Positions 52,587 to 60,340 of a DNA stretch of 64,000 nt are shown here, piece by piece. The DNA comes from Phycisphaerae bacterium (GTDB taxonomy: Bacteria > Planctomycetota > Phycisphaerae > JAJVII01). The number at the start of each line of letters is the position of its first letter. Position 1 is the first letter of the stretch. The stretch lies in NCBI GenBank assembly GCA_022072085.1, contig JAJVII010000017.1, positions 1 to 64,000 of the forward strand, written 5' to 3'. The notes under the pieces were generated by a model. The model was not told the origin of the DNA, ran no database searches, and saw only the letters and a list, made by a program, of their open reading frames with translations. The position numbers and the translations under genes are program-made.

Positions 52587-53264
52587 TTACTCCCTGACGC
52601 GCGGGCCGAACATGCCTTTCTGCACCGACAGCACCAGCAGCGCGCAGAGCCATCCGAACGTCGCCCCAGCGATGCAGTCGCTGGCCCAGTGGACCGCATC
52701 CAGGTAGCGCGACAGAGCGCATCCGACGGCGTAGAACCAGAACAGCCAGCCCAGGCGGCGGTAGTAGAATGCCAGCACGCCGGCCAGCGCGAACGCGGCG
52801 GCCGAGTGCCCGGAGGGGAATGAGTGCAGGTCGTGCTTGAGGTTGCCAGCGCGGACGCCGCCGAAGGTGTCGCGGAACGTCACCGGCGGGTCCAGCCCCA
52901 CGCGGTCGTGCACGACGTAGGGCCGCTCGCGGACGACGAAATACTTGAGCGTGTTGTAGCAGCCGATGGCCAGCCCCTGGCCGATGAGAATCGCCAGCAC
53001 CACCCGCCGCCAGCGCCGGTCGTAGGCGATCGCCACGATGCAGGCCGTCGCGACGGTCAGGAGCTGGGCGAAGTTCCGCAGCCCGACCACCGCCTGGTTG
53101 AGCAGCCCGTAGTCCTTGTCCGGCCAGTGGCGATAGCGCAGCCGCATCAGCGGCAGGTCGAACCGCAGCGCCGCGAGGTAGGCCACGCCGACCAGCCCGC
53201 CCGCCAGCAGCCAGGGCCACCATCGCTTCTGCGGCCGCCGCGCTACGCTGGCTGAGTCGATCAT
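52587..53264 (-). CDS. PAP2-type membrane phosphatase
   Basis: A 225-residue protein with about five hydrophobic helices. It has the three PAP2 motifs in order: KYFVVRERP (Lys107-Pro114), HSFPSGHSA (148-153 core) and SRYLDAVHWASD (Arg186, His192, Asp196). These enzymes remove phosphate from polyprenyl pyrophosphates or from lipid phosphates. In mycobacteria the DPPR synthase is followed by a PAP2 protein (Rv3807c) thought to remove the 5-phosphate of the ribosyl product; the same two families meet here but in convergent orientation. GGAGA precedes the ATG. General undecaprenyl-pyrophosphate recycling is an alternative role. Confidence 0.9.
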   Translation of the reverse strand: MIDSASVARRPQKRWWPWLLAGGLVGVAYLAALRFDLPLMRLRYRHWPDKDYGLLNQAVVGLRNFAQLLTVATACIVAIAYDRRWRRVVLAILIGQGLAIGCYNTLKYFVVRERPYVVHDRVGLDPPVTFRDTFGGVRAGNLKHDLHSFPSGHSAAAFALAGVLAFYYRRLGWLFWFYAVGCALSRYLDAVHWASDCIAGATFGWLCALLVLSVQKGMFGPRVRE

Positions 53265-53291
53265 GGGGTCTCCGCGATTCGGCGGGGCAGG

Positions 53292-53376
53292 AGTCGGGCA
53301 TCGGGGGTCAGGGGTCGGGAAGAGATGAAACGGCAAACGCCATCTGCCGACCTCCGATCCCCGATCCCCGACCCCA
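53292..53376. repeat. GATCCCC-word hairpin
   Basis: The left arm (53292-53319) reads AGTCGGGCATCGGGGGTCAG then GGGTCGGG; the right arm (53351-53376) is CCGATCCCCGATCCCCGACC then CC. Each arm is a tandem of one word and they pair with each other across about 31 bases. It lies between the PAP2 start and the stop of the leftward TPR-protease gene. Confidence 0.75.
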
Positions 53377-53412
53377 TCTTCTCAGCCGCCACCGAACCAA
53401 ATGGGGCGCGCG

Positions 53413-56382
53413 TCAGCCCTTGGGGGCCTCGGTGAGCTGCTTGAGCAGGTCGCGGGCCGGCCCGTTGCCGGGGTTCAGCTCGGTGGCGAACTTGGCGGCC
53501 ATCTTGGCCAGGTCGCTCTTGCCCTGGCCGTGATACATATAGGCCAGCCGGGCCCAGAACTCGTCGTTTCGCGGGTCGAGCTGGATGGCGACCTTCATCT
53601 CGCTGATGGCCCGGTCGGCCTGCTTGCTGTCGAAGCAGGCGACGGCGAGCTGTTCGTGGGTGGCGGCGTTGAACGGGTCGATGTACATCGCCTCGGTCAG
53701 CCAGACGGCGGCCTGGTCGGGCTGCTTGAGGTCGGTGTAGAGCGTCGCCAGCCGGACGGCGTATCGCGGGTCGGACTGCTCGCGGCGGGCCAACTCGGCC
53801 AACTCGGGCAGGGCGGCCTTCTTGTTGTCGACGCGCTCGTCGAGGTAGATGGCGGCCAATCCGGCGTAGCTGCTGGGGTCCAGCGGGCAGGTGAGCTTGA
53901 GCCGGTTGAACCACAACGCCGCGTTGCCGAACTCGTCGTCGCTCAGATAGTGCCGGGCCAGCAGCCGCGGGGCCTCGGCGTTGGTCGGATCGACCGACGC
54001 GAGCTTGAGCAGCAGATCCTGGGCCTCGTCCCACTTGGACTTGTCGCGGATCAGCACCTGGGCCAGCAGCGAGAGGGCCTTGGCGTTGTTGGGGTCGAGC
54101 TTCAGGGCCTCGGACGCCTCGGACTGGATCTTCTTGAGCTTGTCGGGCGAGCGGGCGTAGACATAGGCCTCGGCCAGCCGGGCGTGGGCGTTGGCGTCGT
54201 TGGGGTTGTCCTTGACGGCTTTGGCGGCGTCGGCCAGCGAGGGGATCGGGTCGGCGTTCAGCCGCCAGACGGTCTTGACCTGGGCCCGGGCCCACTCGAT
54301 GAACTTCGCGTCGAACTCGTCCTCGGTGACGCCGAGGATTTCCTTGAGCGCCTCGGCCTGCGTCTTGCCGTCGTCGAACGCCTTGAGCAGCTTGCCGATG
54401 CTCGGGTAGCCGTACTGGTCGATGATGAACTCGCCCATCCACTCGCTCTGGGCGTAGGCGAGCTGGCGGTCCGTGGGGCGCTTGGGACGGATGAAGCCCC
54501 AGTTGATCTGGCTGACCTTGAAGAGCTGGTCCTGGCGCAGCGCCGCGACGAGCATCTGCACCCAGTCCCACTTGCGCGGCTGGGGCTCCTGCATCACCGC
54601 CAGCGACTCGGTGAACCAGTGCGGGATTCGGTTGTGCGTCGCCGCCAACGTGACCACGTGCGTGAACTCGTGGCGGAGGACGGCGGCCCAGTTGAAGCCC
54701 TGGGGCGTGCCGGCCATCTTGCGCGGGCTATACATCGCCACCACCCAACCCGTGCAGGCGCCGACGGTGGGGATCCACGACGTGCCGGTCACGCGCACCG
54801 AGAACTGGGCGTGCGTGGGGAACAGCTCGATGACGGCCTTGCGGTCGAGCTTGACGCCGTAGTCGCGGCAGAGCTCGGCGTAGACGCTCTCGAGATAGTC
54901 GCGGAAGTACGGGCCCAGCACCGCGTCGGTCTTGTCGGAGAACTTGATGATGAAGTTCTTGCTCTCCAATGTCTGGAACCGCTCCAACTGCTCCAGCAGC
55001 GTCAGCGTGTTGAACGACTTCTTGTTGAACGCGTCGATGCTGAACGCGTCGTCCAGCAGCTTGCTGGCCAGTTCCTCGTGGCCGGTCTGCATGTACATCA
55101 TGCCCAGCCCGCTGCGGGCGTTGGGGTCCCACGGGGCCAGCTCGATCACCTTCTTGTAGAGTTTCTCGGCCAGGTCATACTGCCGGGCCCCCGACTCGGC
55201 GTCGGCGAAGGTCAGGTAGAACTCGGCGGGCCTGGGGTTGATCGCCTCGGCCTGCTTCGTGACCTCGGCCACCTGGTCGTCGTGCCGCAGCAGCGACTCG
55301 GCCGACGCGAGCTGCGCCAGCAGGCCCAGGTGTCGCGGGTTGATCTTGAGCCCCTTGCGGGCGGCCGCGGCGGCGTCGTCGAACCGCCGCTGGAGCAGCA
55401 GCAGCGCCGATTCCAGCTCGAAGACAGCCGGGTCGTTGGCGTTCACCTTGCGGGCCGCGGCGAGCTGGGCCTCGACCTGCTCGAACTTCCAGCCTTCCAG
55501 CATTGCCCAGCCGGCGCCCAGGTTGGCCTGGTAGGCCGACGGGTTGATTCGCAGCGCGGCCCCGAAGTCCTCAATCGCCTGCTTGTCCTTGTAGGCGACC
55601 AGCGAGAGATTCGCGGCGGCGACCCGGGCGGGCCAATACTCGCGGTCCAGCTCCTCGTAGGCCACCTGGTAGAGCTGCTGGAGGATCATCGTGTCATAGG
55701 TCACCGGGCCGGGGTTGTTGCGGGCGTCCACGCCCTTGGCGGCGGGGCGGGCAATCAGCCGGCTGTAGCGGTCGAGGATCTGCCCGGCCCACGTCCGGCC
55801 GCCTGCCGTCGCGGGCCAGTCCTTGGCCACCTTGCCGTCCACCCACTTGTAAACGTCGCGGGCCTGGTCGTACTGGCCGATCGTTTCGAGCTGTCGGCCG
55901 ACCAGCCAGCGGGCGTGCAGGTTCTTCTCGTCCTCCTTGAGAACCGCATCGGCCAGGTCGCGGGCCTGCTCATACTGGCCCAGCATGGCGAGCAACTCGG
56001 CCTTCTCCAGCCGCCAGTCGGCCGACTTGGCGCCGTCGTCGGCGGCCGATTCGAGCATCTTGCCGGCCTCGTCGTACTTGCCCGTCTGGCGATAGAGCTG
56101 GGCCAGTCCGACGATAGCCGACAGCTTCGTCTGGTCGTTCTTGAGCAACTCTCGGAAGTCGGCCTCGGCCTTGTCGTGGAAGCCGACCTTCAGCCGCACC
56201 GCCGCCCGCTCAGCCAGCGGCAGTTCGACGGTGGTGTCCGGCCGAGTCGTCGGACCCGCGTGGGCCGGCTGGGTGGTCGGAGCGACGACCGGCCTGGGAC
56301 GGGCCGGCGCCGGATCGTCCGCCATCGCGACCAGGGGAGACAGCCCGAGCAATGCCAGCAGAACGGCGAGTCTGCGCAACAT
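53413..56382 (-). CDS. Secreted TPR protein with embedded gluzincin-like metalloprotease domain
   Basis: A 989-residue exported protein with a signal peptide (MLRRLAVLLALLGLSPLVAMA). TPR helices cover about residues 60-480 and again from about 680 to the end. Between them is a Peptidase MA-like domain: the zinc motif HEFTH at 571-575, then 16 residues and a Glu in WFTESLAV (Glu592), the usual third ligand of gluzincins. The protein is therefore probably an active zinc protease flanked by protein-binding repeats. Substrate unknown. The ATG at 56382 was chosen because the signal peptide starts there and AAAGGA precedes it. Confidence 0.9.
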   Translation of the reverse strand: MLRRLAVLLALLGLSPLVAMADDPAPARPRPVVAPTTQPAHAGPTTRPDTTVELPLAERAAVRLKVGFHDKAEADFRELLKNDQTKLSAIVGLAQLYRQTGKYDEAGKMLESAADDGAKSADWRLEKAELLAMLGQYEQARDLADAVLKEDEKNLHARWLVGRQLETIGQYDQARDVYKWVDGKVAKDWPATAGGRTWAGQILDRYSRLIARPAAKGVDARNNPGPVTYDTMILQQLYQVAYEELDREYWPARVAAANLSLVAYKDKQAIEDFGAALRINPSAYQANLGAGWAMLEGWKFEQVEAQLAAARKVNANDPAVFELESALLLLQRRFDDAAAAARKGLKINPRHLGLLAQLASAESLLRHDDQVAEVTKQAEAINPRPAEFYLTFADAESGARQYDLAEKLYKKVIELAPWDPNARSGLGMMYMQTGHEELASKLLDDAFSIDAFNKKSFNTLTLLEQLERFQTLESKNFIIKFSDKTDAVLGPYFRDYLESVYAELCRDYGVKLDRKAVIELFPTHAQFSVRVTGTSWIPTVGACTGWVVAMYSPRKMAGTPQGFNWAAVLRHEFTHVVTLAATHNRIPHWFTESLAVMQEPQPRKWDWVQMLVAALRQDQLFKVSQINWGFIRPKRPTDRQLAYAQSEWMGEFIIDQYGYPSIGKLLKAFDDGKTQAEALKEILGVTEDEFDAKFIEWARAQVKTVWRLNADPIPSLADAAKAVKDNPNDANAHARLAEAYVYARSPDKLKKIQSEASEALKLDPNNAKALSLLAQVLIRDKSKWDEAQDLLLKLASVDPTNAEAPRLLARHYLSDDEFGNAALWFNRLKLTCPLDPSSYAGLAAIYLDERVDNKKAALPELAELARREQSDPRYAVRLATLYTDLKQPDQAAVWLTEAMYIDPFNAATHEQLAVACFDSKQADRAISEMKVAIQLDPRNDEFWARLAYMYHGQGKSDLAKMAAKFATELNPGNGPARDLLKQLTEAPKG

Positions 56383-56666
56383 GAGAGCATCCTTTGTCAA
56401 TAGTTCAGCGCAGCCGGCGCCGCGGGCGCCGGCGAGGAACCCTATAGTTGGCCAAACGCACGGCTGGCACAAGGCTTGCGGCCATTCCCGCACGGCCGGC
56501 CGACTACCAGTATACGTCCCGCAAGGCCGTTCGGCAGCCCCCTGCGGGCGCGGGCGAGCGGGGGATTCTCTGTTAATCCGGTCCCGAATAGTGGCCGATA
56601 AGAAGGGGTGTGGCGCGGGCCGCCTCCGTGCGTGAACCCTCCGGCCCGCCCGTTCGCAGGATGGCC

Positions 56667-57953
56667 ATGACCCAACGCGACCTGAGCAGGCTGTGGGCTG
56701 CCGGGCGAAACCGTCGCGACCTCTATCGCGACGGCATGGGCGCGTTCAACCGCGGCGACTACCCCGCCGCCATCGCCTGTTTCGTCCGCGTCGCCGACGA
56801 CGACACGCTGCACGGGCGGCTGGCCCGGTTCTACCTGGCCCAGTCGCACCGGCACCTCGGGCTAGCCGCCATCGGGCGCGGGGAGCATCGCACCGCCGTC
56901 GGGCACTTCCAGGTGGCCTGCCGCTTCAACCCGTCCGGCGGGGAGTTGGCCAGGTTCCTCGCCGTCGCCTGCGCCGGCGCCGGCGACGTCGCCCGGGCCG
57001 CCTCGCCGCTGGAGCGGGCCCTGTCGGCTGACCACGGCGACCGCCGGGCGCGGATCATGCTGGCGATCGCCCAATGGCGCAGCGGGCAGTCGGCTGCCGC
57101 CGAACTGACGCTGCACGAGGGGCTGTCCGACACCAATCCGACGCCGGAAATCCACCTGTTCCTTGGACTGCTGGCCGCCCAGTGCGAACAGTGGGACCGC
57201 GTCGAGGAGCACCTGACCCGCTGCGTCGCCTGGGACGAGAGCAACGTGACCGCGCGGCGGTATCTCGGGCTGGCCTGCGGGGCCCAGGGCCGGCCGGCTG
57301 ACGCCCTGAACCATCTGAAGCTGGCCCAGCGGCTGGACCCGTCCGACCCGCACGTGGCGCTGGAACTGGCCTACGCGGCCATGGCGGTCGGCGCACCGGC
57401 TGAGTCGGTCCGTCCGCTTCGCGTGCTGCCCGCCGCCGATCCGTCCCGGGGGCAGGTAGACGACCTGGACCGCCTGGGCCGGGCCATCACCGACGAGCCC
57501 GAGTTCGTCCAGGCGTTCCTGGATCTGGAGCCTTCGCCGATGGACCCGCAGATATTCGGCGTGCTGGCGGCTGCGGTGAAGCTGGCCATCGCGTCCAGGC
57601 CCGCCTACGCCGACCTGCACTACTACGCCTCGCGGGTCAACCAGCGGATCGGACGCGTTCACGACGCCATCGACGCCGCCGAGCGGGCCATCGCGATCAA
57701 CCCGCGATACGTGGCCGCCCTGATCCATGTGGCCAAGCTCTATCGTGGGACGGCCCAGCAGGACTCGGCAGCCGATCGGCTGCGGTCGGCCATTGCCGCC
57801 GGCGGGGACTACCCCGACGTGCACCTGCTGCTGGGCGATCTCTACCGCGACATGGGCCAGGTGGCCCGTGCCCGCCAGAGCTACGAGCGGGCCCTGAAGC
57901 TGAACGAGAACTTCGATGCCGCCCGCAAAGCGCTCGATGCGCTGGCAGCGTGA
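56667..57953 (+). CDS. TPR protein 1
   Basis: A 428-residue protein composed of about ten helical repeats of TPR type (for example DYPAAIACFVRVADDD, RPADALNHLKLAQRLDPSDP, RVHDAIDAAERAIAINPRY, QVARARQSYERALKLNENFD). There is no signal peptide, so it should act in the cytoplasm. ATGs at 56661 and 56667 are both possible; AGGATGGCC before the second favours it. Downstream, after the four-helix-bundle element, comes another TPR protein in the same direction and with a similar type of repeat. The two were probably adjacent before that element arrived. Partner proteins are unknown. Confidence 0.87.
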   Translation: MTQRDLSRLWAAGRNRRDLYRDGMGAFNRGDYPAAIACFVRVADDDTLHGRLARFYLAQSHRHLGLAAIGRGEHRTAVGHFQVACRFNPSGGELARFLAVACAGAGDVARAASPLERALSADHGDRRARIMLAIAQWRSGQSAAAELTLHEGLSDTNPTPEIHLFLGLLAAQCEQWDRVEEHLTRCVAWDESNVTARRYLGLACGAQGRPADALNHLKLAQRLDPSDPHVALELAYAAMAVGAPAESVRPLRVLPAADPSRGQVDDLDRLGRAITDEPEFVQAFLDLEPSPMDPQIFGVLAAAVKLAIASRPAYADLHYYASRVNQRIGRVHDAIDAAERAIAINPRYVAALIHVAKLYRGTAQQDSAADRLRSAIAAGGDYPDVHLLLGDLYRDMGQVARARQSYERALKLNENFDAARKALDALAA

Positions 57954-57960
57954 CGGCGAT

Positions 57961-58438
57961 ATCGAATGTCGAATGTCGAATGTCGAATGACAGGGACCGG
58001 TGCGATCTTGGGGGAGGAAGGGCGAAGTGTCAAAGAGCGAATTCGCACTGGAGTTCCAACGGCGGACCATGCGGTTTGCGGTCGATGTCATTCGCTTCAG
58101 CGCCAAGCTGCCCGATCGAGCGGAGTTCTGGGACATTCGGCGGCAGTTGGTGCGGTCCGCGTCGTCGGTTGCAGCAAACTACCGAGCTGCCTGCCGGGCG
58201 CAGTCCCGGGCGGCGTTCGTGGCGAAACTTTCGATCGTTGAAGAGGAAGGCGACGAATCCGCCTTCTGGCTGGAAGTCCTGGATCAGATGAAGACGCGCG
58301 AAAATGACGAGTTGAAGCGTCTGCACGTGGAGGTCGAAGAAATAGTCCGAATCGTCGTCAAGTCGAAGAAGACCGCCAAGAGCAATAGCGGCAAGCCCTC
58401 TTCGAATTCGACATTCGACACTCGACATTCGACATTCA
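57961..58438. mobile_element. CGAATGT-armed element carrying a four-helix-bundle gene
   Basis: The left arm (57961-57990) is ATCGAATGTCGAATGTCGAA and one more word. The right arm (58404-58438) is GAATTCGACATTCGACACTC and complementary words. Between them lies one complete gene. The same arms occur with loops of only about 18 and 31 bases at 29173-29357 and 46288-46411. The element fills exactly the space between the stop codon of TPR gene 1 and the start codon of TPR gene 2. No target-site duplication is evident. Calling it mobile is inference from the repeated structure. Confidence 0.5.
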
Positions 58439-58443
58439 AATGA
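58027..58443 (+). CDS. Four-helix-bundle protein (23S rRNA IVS / S23-like)
   Basis: A 138-residue protein of the four-helix-bundle family found in intervening sequences of 23S rRNA and, as Avd, in diversity-generating retroelements. The typical segments are present: TMRFAVDVIRFSAKLP, the RRQLVRSASSVAANYRAACRA helix, AAFVAKLSIVEEEGDESAFWLEVL, and a basic C-terminal helix. The start is GTG at 58027 with AGGAAGGG upstream. The last 12-15 residues (SNSTFDTRHSTFK) are translated from the right repeat arm, and its stop overlaps the next start codon (ATGA). No rRNA or retroelement is present here. The positively charged surface implies nucleic-acid binding, which is known for Avd. Confidence 0.88.
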   Translation: MSKSEFALEFQRRTMRFAVDVIRFSAKLPDRAEFWDIRRQLVRSASSVAANYRAACRAQSRAAFVAKLSIVEEEGDESAFWLEVLDQMKTRENDELKRLHVEVEEIVRIVVKSKKTAKSNSGKPSSNSTFDTRHSTFK

Positions 58444-60155
58444 GCTACTTGCTTGAGATATTGGGCCGCGGGCGGACGACGAACATGCGTCAGTTGTTCG
58501 CGGCGCAGTTCGTGCCGGTGGACGACGCGACGCTGTCGTCGCTGGCGTCGCAGGCCCGCGGCGAGCCGCAGAACGCCGACCTTCAGGCCCGCGTCGGGCT
58601 GGCGATGCTTCAGCGTTATCGGCTGGCTGAGGCCGCGACGCGCTTCCACGCCGCCCTGCGGGCCGATCCGCAGTCGATGCTCTCGCGGCTGGGGTTGGCC
58701 TGCTGCCACGAGCACCAGGGCGAAATCGACCAGGCCGCCGAGCAGCTTTCTCTGGCCACCCTGCACACGCCCGACGATCCGATGGTCCTGCTGGCCCTGG
58801 GCTACTGCCACGAGCGGGCCGGGCGTTCCGACAAGGCCGCCGAGTGCTACCTCGACGCCCTGACCCGCGACCCGCGCACCGTCGCCGCCCACGAGCGGCT
58901 GGCCGCCATTGAGCTGGCCGCCGGGCGATACGACCACGCGATCGATCACTACGAATGGCTGCGCGAGCAGACCTGCGGCGGCGACGCCCACGTGCGGCTC
59001 TGCCTGGCCAACCTCTACCTCAAAGCCGGACGATATCCCGACGCGGTCCGCGAGTTTGGGTCGGCCATCGCGCTGGCGCCCGAGAACTGGGCCGCCCGCC
59101 AGCAGTTGGCCACTACGCTGGCCGACGGCGGGCAGATCCGCGAGGCCGTCGAGGAACTGCTCGAGCTGATCGACCAGCAGGGCGACCTGCCGGACCTGCA
59201 CGTGCAGTTGGCCGACCTCTACGCCCGGCTCGGCGAGGACAGCCAGGCCGTCGAGCACCTCACGCGGGCGCTGGACGCCGACCGCGACTACCTCGAAGCG
59301 GCCGTCAAGCTGGCGACCCAGCACCTGCGGGCCGGCCGGTTCGCCGAGGCGGCGGTCGGCTTCAACCGCGCCGTCGAGATCAGCGACCGCACGCTGACGG
59401 CCTACGTCGGCCTGGCGGTCGCCCAGAAGAACGCCGGCCAGTGGTCCGAGGCGATGGACACGCTGGACCTGGCCGGGCAACTCGCCCCCAACTCCACGCT
59501 GCTGTTCCGCGAGATGAGCCGGCTGGAACTCAAGGCCGGTCTGGCCCGTCAGGGCGAGTCGGTCTTCACCGCCGACTTCGCCGCGGAGAAGGCCCAGACC
59601 GATCTCGACGGCGAGGACGACTGGGAGAAGCTGCTGGAGTTCCAGATCGAACGCCACAAGCAGGCGGTGAAGGACCGGCCCAGCCACGCGGACCTGCACT
59701 ACCGCCTCGGCCTGCTGATGTCCGGCCAGGACGACCCGCACGCGGCGATCGCTCAGTATCGCCAGGCCGTCCGCATCAACCCGGCCTACACCAAGGCCCG
59801 CATCAAGCTGGGGCTGGCGCTGCGCGAGGTCGGCCAGATCGACGAAGCCGTCGAGCACCTGTCGGCTGCCCTGGACCTCGAGCCGGGCTTCGCCGACGTT
59901 CACTATCGGCTGGGGCTGATCTTCGTGCAGACCGACCAGCTCGCCCGGGCCGCGGAGGCGTTCGAGAAGTCGCTGGCCGTCAACGAGTCCAACCCCGAGG
60001 TGCGGGCCAACCTGGCCACCTGCCTGGAGTCGATGGGCCTGGTGGACCGCGCTTCGGAGCAGTGGGAACGCCTGGCCGCCTCGGTGCCGGCCGATTCGCA
60101 GTTCGCCGGACGGGCCGCCGACCGCCTGGCCCGCCTGCGCCGCTCCGCGGGTTGA
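58440..60155 (+). CDS. TPR protein 2
   Basis: A 571-residue protein with about 14 TPR units (for example YRLAEAATRFHAALRADPQS, RSDKAAECYLDALTRDPRT, QIDEAVEHLSAALDLEPGF, QLARAAEAFEKSLAVNESNP) and no signal peptide. The start ATG overlaps the stop of the four-helix-bundle gene by four bases, so translation is now coupled to that gene. Its original ribosome-binding site, if any, would have been replaced by the repeat arm. An ATG at 58485 (MRQLFAAQF) is a possible older start. The role is unknown; TPR proteins scaffold complexes. Confidence 0.87.
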   Translation: MSYLLEILGRGRTTNMRQLFAAQFVPVDDATLSSLASQARGEPQNADLQARVGLAMLQRYRLAEAATRFHAALRADPQSMLSRLGLACCHEHQGEIDQAAEQLSLATLHTPDDPMVLLALGYCHERAGRSDKAAECYLDALTRDPRTVAAHERLAAIELAAGRYDHAIDHYEWLREQTCGGDAHVRLCLANLYLKAGRYPDAVREFGSAIALAPENWAARQQLATTLADGGQIREAVEELLELIDQQGDLPDLHVQLADLYARLGEDSQAVEHLTRALDADRDYLEAAVKLATQHLRAGRFAEAAVGFNRAVEISDRTLTAYVGLAVAQKNAGQWSEAMDTLDLAGQLAPNSTLLFREMSRLELKAGLARQGESVFTADFAAEKAQTDLDGEDDWEKLLEFQIERHKQAVKDRPSHADLHYRLGLLMSGQDDPHAAIAQYRQAVRINPAYTKARIKLGLALREVGQIDEAVEHLSAALDLEPGFADVHYRLGLIFVQTDQLARAAEAFEKSLAVNESNPEVRANLATCLESMGLVDRASEQWERLAASVPADSQFAGRAADRLARLRRSAG

Positions 60156-60340
60156 CCGGCTGCCCGCGCACTGCCCGCCTCCGCTCTTCCCAATCGCCCT
60201 GTCCGTGTTCATAATGACGCTGTCGCCGGTTCGTGACCTTCTGTTCGTGCATTTCATGAGGGCGGGTTGCACGGGGATCGGCCCGTGACGGGGCGACAAA
60301 GGCCACGGATCATCTGGCACGACTCCTGGGGAGGACGTTC

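Noticed and set aside
53401-56403. A 1000-codon rightward frame opposite the TPR-protease gene
   Set aside because: The leftward frame has a signal peptide, TPR repeats and a zinc site. The opposite frame has a repetitive Leu/Gly/Val composition and no domain.
58027-58443. Intervening sequence of a 23S rRNA gene
   Set aside because: No rRNA sequence is recognisable on either side; the flanks are TPR protein genes.
58027-58443. Avd subunit of a diversity-generating retroelement
   Set aside because: No reverse transcriptase, template repeat or variable repeat was found within reach.
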